From Phreatobacter sp. (GTDB taxonomy: Bacteria > Pseudomonadota > Alphaproteobacteria > Rhizobiales > Phreatobacteraceae): a stretch of 64,000 nt of DNA. This document shows, one piece after another, positions 60,401 through 64,000 of the stretch. The stretch lies in assembly GCF_027532945.1 (NCBI RefSeq), contig NZ_JAPZTZ010000003.1:248001-312000 (forward strand), in the 5' to 3' direction. The position numbers and the translations under genes are program-made. The first letter of the stretch is position 1. Every line of letters starts with the position of its first letter. The notes beneath the pieces were generated by a model. That model worked only from the letters and a program-made list of their open reading frames with translations, had not been told where the DNA came from and searched no databases.

Positions 60401-60744
60401 TTGTTGCCGAAGAGCGCGAGGGTTTCCGGCTTCGGGCCGATGAAGGTGAGCCCAGCGGCCGCGCAGGCGCGGGCGAACCCGGCATTCTCCGACAGGAAGC
60501 CGTAGCCGGGATGGACCGCGTCGCAGCCACCCGCCTTGGCCGCAGCGACGATGGCATCGCCGTCGAGATAGGCCGCGGCGCCGCGACCGGGCAAAGCCAC
60601 CGCGGCATCGGCGCGCGTCACATGCAGGCAGTCGGCGTCATCCGCGCCGTAGACGGCGAGCGAGCCGATGCCGAGCTCGGCAAGCGCATGGGCGATGCGG
60701 ATCGCGACTTCGCCGCGGTTGGCGATCAGGACTTTGCGGAACAT
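57472..60744 (-). CDS. Single-chain biotin-dependent acyl-CoA carboxylase
   Basis: The ATG at 60744 gives 1090 residues. Residues 1 to about 445 are biotin carboxylase (FRKVLIANRGEVAIRIA; ATP-grasp loop KALAGGGGRGMRVV; MEANPRLQVEHTVTEEV near 287). A biotinyl domain follows with EAMKMEHVV, the biotin lysine being about residue 519. From about 590 to the end comes a complete carboxyltransferase (DPGSFIEYGALALAAQRRRR, TYDYTVFAGTQGFMNHKK, MGMGLEGAVRLAYRNE-like end). In most bacteria these activities are on two or three chains. Candidate substrates are acetyl-, propionyl-, methylcrotonyl- or geranyl-CoA, which cannot be told apart by eye. Confidence 0.9.
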   Translation of the reverse strand: MFRKVLIANRGEVAIRIAHALAELGIGSLAVYGADDADCLHVTRADAAVALPGRGAAAYLDGDAIVAAAKAGGCDAVHPGYGFLSENAGFARACAAAGLTFIGPKPETLALFGNKAAARRLAAEAGVPLAAGTTGITSLAEAEAFMAGQGGRPVMVKALAGGGGRGMRVVESPAGLAEAFARAASEAQASFGADGLYVEELIRPARHVEVQILGDHTGAIRHLHERECSLQRRHQKLVEIAPAPGLDPALRDRILDAAVTLARAGGVTTLTTMEFLVDPAAGRFVFMEANPRLQVEHTVTEEVTGIDLVKTQIRLAAGQSLADLGLAGAPPAPRGTAVQVRVNMERMAADGSATPTGGTLAAFDPPGGPGIRVETYGRSGYRTSTGYDSLLAKVIAHAPDGGWPEAAARCARALSEFRIEGVETNTAVLQALLADPDVLAGRADTTFVERHAAALVAAPRVTRFAAASASATAAKTVATGPAGTEPVIAPMSGRIVSIAVAEGDAVAAGREVAVIEAMKMEHVVVADRAGFVRGLAFAAGDQADAGDPLVFIEPADVAADGPGDTGEEAAGSIRADLAEVLDLHDALQDHRRPKAVARRRKTGQCTARENIADLCDPGSFIEYGALALAAQRRRRSLEELREMSPADGLICGLGTVNAGLFGEEGGRCMAMTYDYTVFAGTQGFMNHKKMDRMFRLAEEQRLPIVVFAEGGGGRPGETDYMGVAGLDVPTFRMLAGHSGRAPTIAIVSGRCFAGNAAVAGCCDVIIATENANLGMGGPAMIEGGGLGVFSPEEVGPVGVQEPNGVIDILVADEAEAVAAAKRYLAYFQGPVAGWTAADQDRLRRAIPANRLRAYDVRAVIDLLCDEGSVLELRPRHGIGMITALVRIAGKPIGLIANNPRHLGGAIDAEAAEKGARFMDLCETHGLPILSLCDTPGFMVGPPAEETALVRRVSRMFLSGAALTVPLMTVVLRKGYGLGAQAMAAGSFQAPVFIVSWPTGEFGGMGLEGAVRLAYRNELAAIEDPAEREATYRRHVDALYEKGKATSMAAFLEIDAVIDPADTRHWILRALASAAPAARPEGKRRPFVPAR

Positions 60745-60932
60745 CGGCGGCTTTCGCAGACGGGAGGGGCGGCGAGCCTCGCAGCTTTCGCGGCTCCCTG
60801 GCCATTCGGCCGTTCTTCCGGGGGCGGTGGCCGGCTTCCCCCTCGTCACGCACCCGTGAACGGGGCCCCGTAACATCCAGCCTCTTGCCGGCGAAACCGG
60901 AACATCGCGTCCAACCAGGGGGAACCGACGCC

Positions 60933-61433
60933 ATGCAGACCGCCACCGCCGCCAAGCCCAGTGCCTTGATCGCCTTTCCCGCCGTGCCTTCAGCCCGCAC
61001 GCTGTGGAACCTGTTCCTCGGCGGCGCCGCCGGCCTCGGCTTCTGGGAATTCTTCTCCGCCACCGCAACGCATTGGGCCGCGGGCTTTCCGCTGCAGCCG
61101 CCAGAGCTGGTCAAGTCGCTGTTCCAGCACCAGCTCGGGCTGACCATCAGCAACCCGATGGCCGAGTTCCTGCACGGGCTCACCGGCCTCATCTTCTATC
61201 CGATCGGCTACTACATCCTGTCGCGCGCCCTGCCCTGGCTGGGTGTCACGGCGGCGGGATGGATCTGGGGCGTTGCGACCTATTTCATCGCGCTCGGCTT
61301 CTTTGCCCCTCTCGCAGGCCAGTCCTTCTTGCTCCACGACGTGCCGGTGCTCTCCTTCATGAGCCTCGTCGGCCACGCCATCTACGGCTATCTCGCGGCG
61401 ATCGTCTTCGAGCGCTTCGAGGAGAGCCGATGA
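60933..61433 (+). CDS. Small integral membrane protein
   Basis: The ATG at 60933, after CAGGGGGAA, gives 166 residues with four hydrophobic segments, for example LWNLFLGGAAGLGFWEFFSA, HGLTGLIFYPIGYYIL and FMSLVGHAIYGYLAAIVF. I do not recognise a named family. It overlaps the OpgC-like gene by four bases (ATGA), so the two membrane proteins are co-translated and may work together. It diverges from the carboxylase gene across 188 bases that include the palindrome ACGGGGCCCCGT. Confidence 0.7.
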   Translation: MQTATAAKPSALIAFPAVPSARTLWNLFLGGAAGLGFWEFFSATATHWAAGFPLQPPELVKSLFQHQLGLTISNPMAEFLHGLTGLIFYPIGYYILSRALPWLGVTAAGWIWGVATYFIALGFFAPLAGQSFLLHDVPVLSFMSLVGHAIYGYLAAIVFERFEESR

Positions 61434-62593
61434 GCCCGGCTCCCGGCACAGCCGAACCCAAGGCGCGGGGTCGCGACGCGAGGATCGACCTCGCCCGCGG
61501 CCTCACCATGCTCATCATTTTCGTCGCCCATGTTCCGGGCAACCTCTGGGCCGAATTCATCCCGGCCCGGATGGGCTTTTCCTCAGGGGCCGAAGCCTTC
61601 GTCCTCTGCTCGGGGCTTGCCTGCGGCATCGCCTTCGGCGGCACCTTCCAGCGTGACGGCTGGCTCGCCGGCACGCGGCGGATCGGCAAGCGGGTCTGGC
61701 AGCTCTGGCTCGCCCAAGTGCTGACGTTCGGTGGGTTTGCCGCATTGATGCTCTCGATCGACGCCTGGCTCGGCGGGGACGCCTATGCCGCCCGCTACAG
61801 CCTCGCCTATCCCGTTGGCGCTCCGCTGGAGGCGGCCCTCGCGCTGATGACGCTGCGCTACGTGCCGGACTTCTTCGACATCCTGCCGCTCTACATCGTG
61901 CTGCTCGCCGCCGTGCCGCTGATGAGTCTCGTCGCCGGCGCCTCGCGCTGGCTGGTCCTCGGCCTGTCGGCGGGCCTCTGGCTCGTCGTGCAGGTCGTGC
62001 CGCTGAACCTTCCGGCGAACCCGGCGGGCACCAAGCTCTGGTATTTCGACCCGCTCGCCTGGCAGTTCCTGTTCTTCCTCGGCTATGCCACGACGGCCGG
62101 GTGGCTCACCCCGCCGCGGGCAACGCCGGCCCGCATCGCCGTTGCGGGGGCGATCATCCTCGCCTGCATCCCGCTGACCTTCTGGGGGGCTCACGCCGCC
62201 TTCCCGGTGCTCGGCGAGCTCTACCGGGCGATCTATCCGGCGGAGGCGATCTCGACCCTCCACCCGCTGCGGCTCGCCCATGTGCTGCTGCTCGCCTGGC
62301 TCTTCGCCGCCCTGCTCGCGAGCCGGCGGTCCTCGCTCTACGACGGCCCGCTGAAGCCCGTCCTCGTGGTCGGCCAGCAATCGCTGACGACCTTCCTCAC
62401 CGGCATCGTGCTTGCGGCGCTGGCGGGCGTCGCGCTGGACCTCATCGGCCGTGGCATCGCCGCGACCGCCCTCATCAACCTCACCGGCTGCGCGCTGCTG
62501 GTCGCCACCGCCTATGCCGCGCGCACCGTCAAGGCATCGCTCAAGACCCGCACACCCACAGGTAAGGACAGGCCATGGCTCGCCACGCAGTGA
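61430..62593 (+). CDS. OpgC-like membrane acyltransferase
   Basis: A 387-residue protein with about ten membrane segments. RDARIDLARGLTMLIIFVAH near residue 15 is the OpgC opening, followed by GFSSGAEAFVLCSGLACGIA. OpgC succinylates osmoregulated periplasmic glucans at the inner membrane. The gene is coupled to the small membrane protein before it, and the next Bug gene starts inside its end. No opgG or opgH is nearby, so its acceptor is uncertain. Confidence 0.85.
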   Translation: MSPAPGTAEPKARGRDARIDLARGLTMLIIFVAHVPGNLWAEFIPARMGFSSGAEAFVLCSGLACGIAFGGTFQRDGWLAGTRRIGKRVWQLWLAQVLTFGGFAALMLSIDAWLGGDAYAARYSLAYPVGAPLEAALALMTLRYVPDFFDILPLYIVLLAAVPLMSLVAGASRWLVLGLSAGLWLVVQVVPLNLPANPAGTKLWYFDPLAWQFLFFLGYATTAGWLTPPRATPARIAVAGAIILACIPLTFWGAHAAFPVLGELYRAIYPAEAISTLHPLRLAHVLLLAWLFAALLASRRSSLYDGPLKPVLVVGQQSLTTFLTGIVLAALAGVALDLIGRGIAATALINLTGCALLVATAYAARTVKASLKTRTPTGKDRPWLATQ

Positions 62594-63558
62594 CGTTCTC
62601 CCGCCGCGCCCTCCTCGCCGGCGCTGCCCTCGCCCTTCCCGCCACCGCGAGCGCGACACGGGCGGAGACCGGCCGCATCACGCTCATCGTGCCCTTTGCC
62701 GCCGGCGGGCCGACCGACATCGTCGCGCGGCTGGCCGCCGACGGCATGGCCCGCCATCTCGGCCGCGCCGTGATCGTCGAGAATTTCGCGGGAGCCGGCG
62801 GCGCGACCGGCACGCTGCGGGCGGCGCGGGCGCGCCCGGACGGCACGACCATGGTGCTCGGGCAGATGGCGACCCATGCGCTCACCCCGATCCTCAATCC
62901 GCAGGCAGGCTATGACCCGCTCGCCGATTTCGTGCCGATCGGGCTCATCGCCAATGCGCCCATGGTCATCGCGGCGCGCAAGGGCCTGCCGGCGTCATCG
63001 CTGCGCGAGTTCCGCGATTTCGTGGCGGGAAGCGGCAATCGCCTGTCCTTCGGCCATGCCGGGCTCGGGGCGACGTCGCAGGTCGCCTGCGAGCTGTTCA
63101 ACCGGGGGACCGGCGCAGCACCCGTCTCCATCGCCTATCGCGGCACGGCCCCGGCGCTGAACGACCTCGCCGCGGGCCAGATCGACTTTGCCTGCGACCA
63201 GCTCACCAGCATCGCGCCGCTGATCCGCTCCGGCCATATCCAGGGCGTGGCGCTGATGGCGGCGACGCGCTCGCCCGTCCTGCCGGACCTGCCCTCCGCC
63301 GCCGAACAGGGCTTTCCCGACCTGTCGGTCGAGGTCTGGAACGGACTGCTCTTCCCGCGCGGCACACCGCAGACCGTCGTGGCGGAGGTCCATGCCGCGC
63401 TCACCACGGCGCTCGACGATCCAGGCCTGATCCGCCGCTTCGAGGAGCTCGGCGCCTCGGTGCCGGCGGGCGCGGCCAACACGCCCGCGGCCTTCGGCGC
63501 GCTGATCCGCTCCGAGAATGCCCGCTGGCGGCCGGTGCTGGAGCGCCTCACGCGCTGA
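62575..63558 (+). CDS. Bug-family periplasmic substrate-binding protein
   Basis: A 327-residue exported protein (TFSRRALLAGAALALPATAS, then TRAET). It has ITLIVPFAAGGPTDIVARL, the ENFAGAGGATGTL loop and LPDLPSAAEQG. It overlaps the OpgC-like gene by 19 bases and is convergent with a LysR-type gene. It is the sixth orphan Bug gene in the window and lacks TctAB partners. Ligand unknown. Confidence 0.9.
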   Translation: MARHAVTFSRRALLAGAALALPATASATRAETGRITLIVPFAAGGPTDIVARLAADGMARHLGRAVIVENFAGAGGATGTLRAARARPDGTTMVLGQMATHALTPILNPQAGYDPLADFVPIGLIANAPMVIAARKGLPASSLREFRDFVAGSGNRLSFGHAGLGATSQVACELFNRGTGAAPVSIAYRGTAPALNDLAAGQIDFACDQLTSIAPLIRSGHIQGVALMAATRSPVLPDLPSAAEQGFPDLSVEVWNGLLFPRGTPQTVVAEVHAALTTALDDPGLIRRFEELGASVPAGAANTPAAFGALIRSENARWRPVLERLTR

Positions 63559-63564
63559 CCGGTT

Positions 63565-64000
63565 TTACTCGCTCACATCCCGCAGGATCCGCGCCAGGAC
63601 CGGATGTGGAAAGCGGCGGGCGACCGTCACGGCGAAGAAGGTCTCGGTGATCCGGTCGAGCTTGGCGGCTTCGGCGAGGAAGCCGGCGGCAAGCTCATCG
63701 CGCACGACGATGCGCGGGATGACGGCGAGCCCCAGATCCTCGCGCGCGAGGAGACGCAGCATCGCCATGTCGTCGGCTTCGGCCGCGACCGTCGGCGTGA
63801 CCCCGAGCTGGGCGGCGAAGGCGTCGAAGGAAGCGCGCAGCGCGGTATCGAGGGCGGGCAGCACCAGCGGCTGCTCGGCGAGGAGCGCGGCGAGGTCGCC
63901 TCCGGCCGATCCCACGCGGCGCGGCGTGCCGATGAGGCTCACGGGCTGGTCGGCGAGGCGGTTGACGAGCCAGGGGATGGCGTCATCGCGGGGCGGGGCG
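63565..64000 (-). CDS. LysR-family regulator, NhaR-like (5' end outside window)
   Basis: Only the C-terminal 144 or so residues are present; the frame is open to the window edge. The visible part is the effector-binding domain: DQPVSLIGTPRRVG, a segment with ADDMAMLRLLAREDLGLAVI, and the end ETFFAVTVARRFPHPVLARI, which resembles the NhaR branch. It faces the Bug gene tail to tail, so it probably regulates genes outside the window. Confidence 0.82.
   Translation of the reverse strand, partial: APPRDDAIPWLVNRLADQPVSLIGTPRRVGSAGGDLAALLAEQPLVLPALDTALRASFDAFAAQLGVTPTVAAEADDMAMLRLLAREDLGLAVIPRIVVRDELAAGFLAEAAKLDRITETFFAVTVARRFPHPVLARILRDVSE

Noticed and set aside
57124-60873. A 1249-codon open frame on the plus strand
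   Set aside because: It is the antisense shadow of the carboxylase gene, with the same low-complexity composition and no recognisable domain.
1-64000. CRISPR arrays, insertion sequences, prophage or tRNA genes
   Set aside because: No regularly spaced repeats, transposase or integrase motifs, or cloverleaf with a T-loop GTTCRAATC-like sequence were recognised by reading both strands.

Overview
The window is GC-rich, densely coded DNA that looks like chromosome from an alphaproteobacterium of the Hyphomicrobiales (rhizobial) type. This is inferred from the many orphan tripartite-tricarboxylate (Bug) binding proteins, a SAM-II riboswitch, an intergenic palindromic element of the rhizobial type, and the gene families present. 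The genus cannot be fixed from sequence reading alone. No rRNA, tRNA, insertion sequence, phage gene or CRISPR array was seen. Both ends cut through genes.

Positions 1-15907 form an aromatic-acid catabolic region. It starts with the end of a type I extradiol dioxygenase gene, two Bug proteins, a metallo-beta-lactamase-fold hydrolase, a LysR regulator and a 6-phosphogluconate-dehydrogenase-like oxidoreductase. A PrpF/GalD-type tautomerase then diverges from a tight ten-gene operon (6962-15907). That operon encodes a GalB-type hydratase, a GalC/LigK-type aldolase, a complete LivKHMGF-type ABC importer, a MetE-like methyltransferase, a LigI-type 2-pyrone-4,6-dicarboxylate lactonase and a Bug protein. 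Together these would import a substrate and take 2-pyrone-4,6-dicarboxylate or 4-oxalomesaconate to pyruvate and oxaloacetate.

Positions 16019-22673 hold a split transketolase with an SDR dehydrogenase and a divergent LysR gene, then a Bug protein, an ornithine-cyclodeaminase-like enzyme and a divergent Lrp-type regulator. Positions 22869-26223 are a methionine import unit: a promoter, a SAM-II riboswitch candidate, a possible leader peptide, an unknown 85-residue protein and metNIQ. Positions 26265-30872 are a minus-strand amino-acid ABC importer operon that also encodes a class IV aminotransferase and a GntR/FCD regulator, with a good FCD-type operator upstream.

Positions 31049-37701 carry a photolyase-like protein with inverted domain order, a LysE exporter, Bug plus PxpA, an ABC-F ATPase, a stand-alone cyclic-nucleotide-binding domain protein and an XRE-cupin regulator. 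That regulator diverges from a dipeptide-type ABC importer operon (37945-43781) ending in a DAO-family oxidase and a GhrA-type hydroxyacid dehydrogenase. Positions 43800-47538 encode three outer-membrane barrel proteins, including an OprB-type porin. Next come a GT39 glycosyltransferase and a CzcCBA-like heavy-metal RND efflux system (49316-55326).

The last part has a sulfite-oxidase-family enzyme, a DUF1636 protein under a cobalamin riboswitch, a single-chain biotin-dependent acyl-CoA carboxylase (1090 residues), an OpgC-like membrane acyltransferase with a small membrane partner, a sixth Bug protein and the 3' end of a LysR-type gene.
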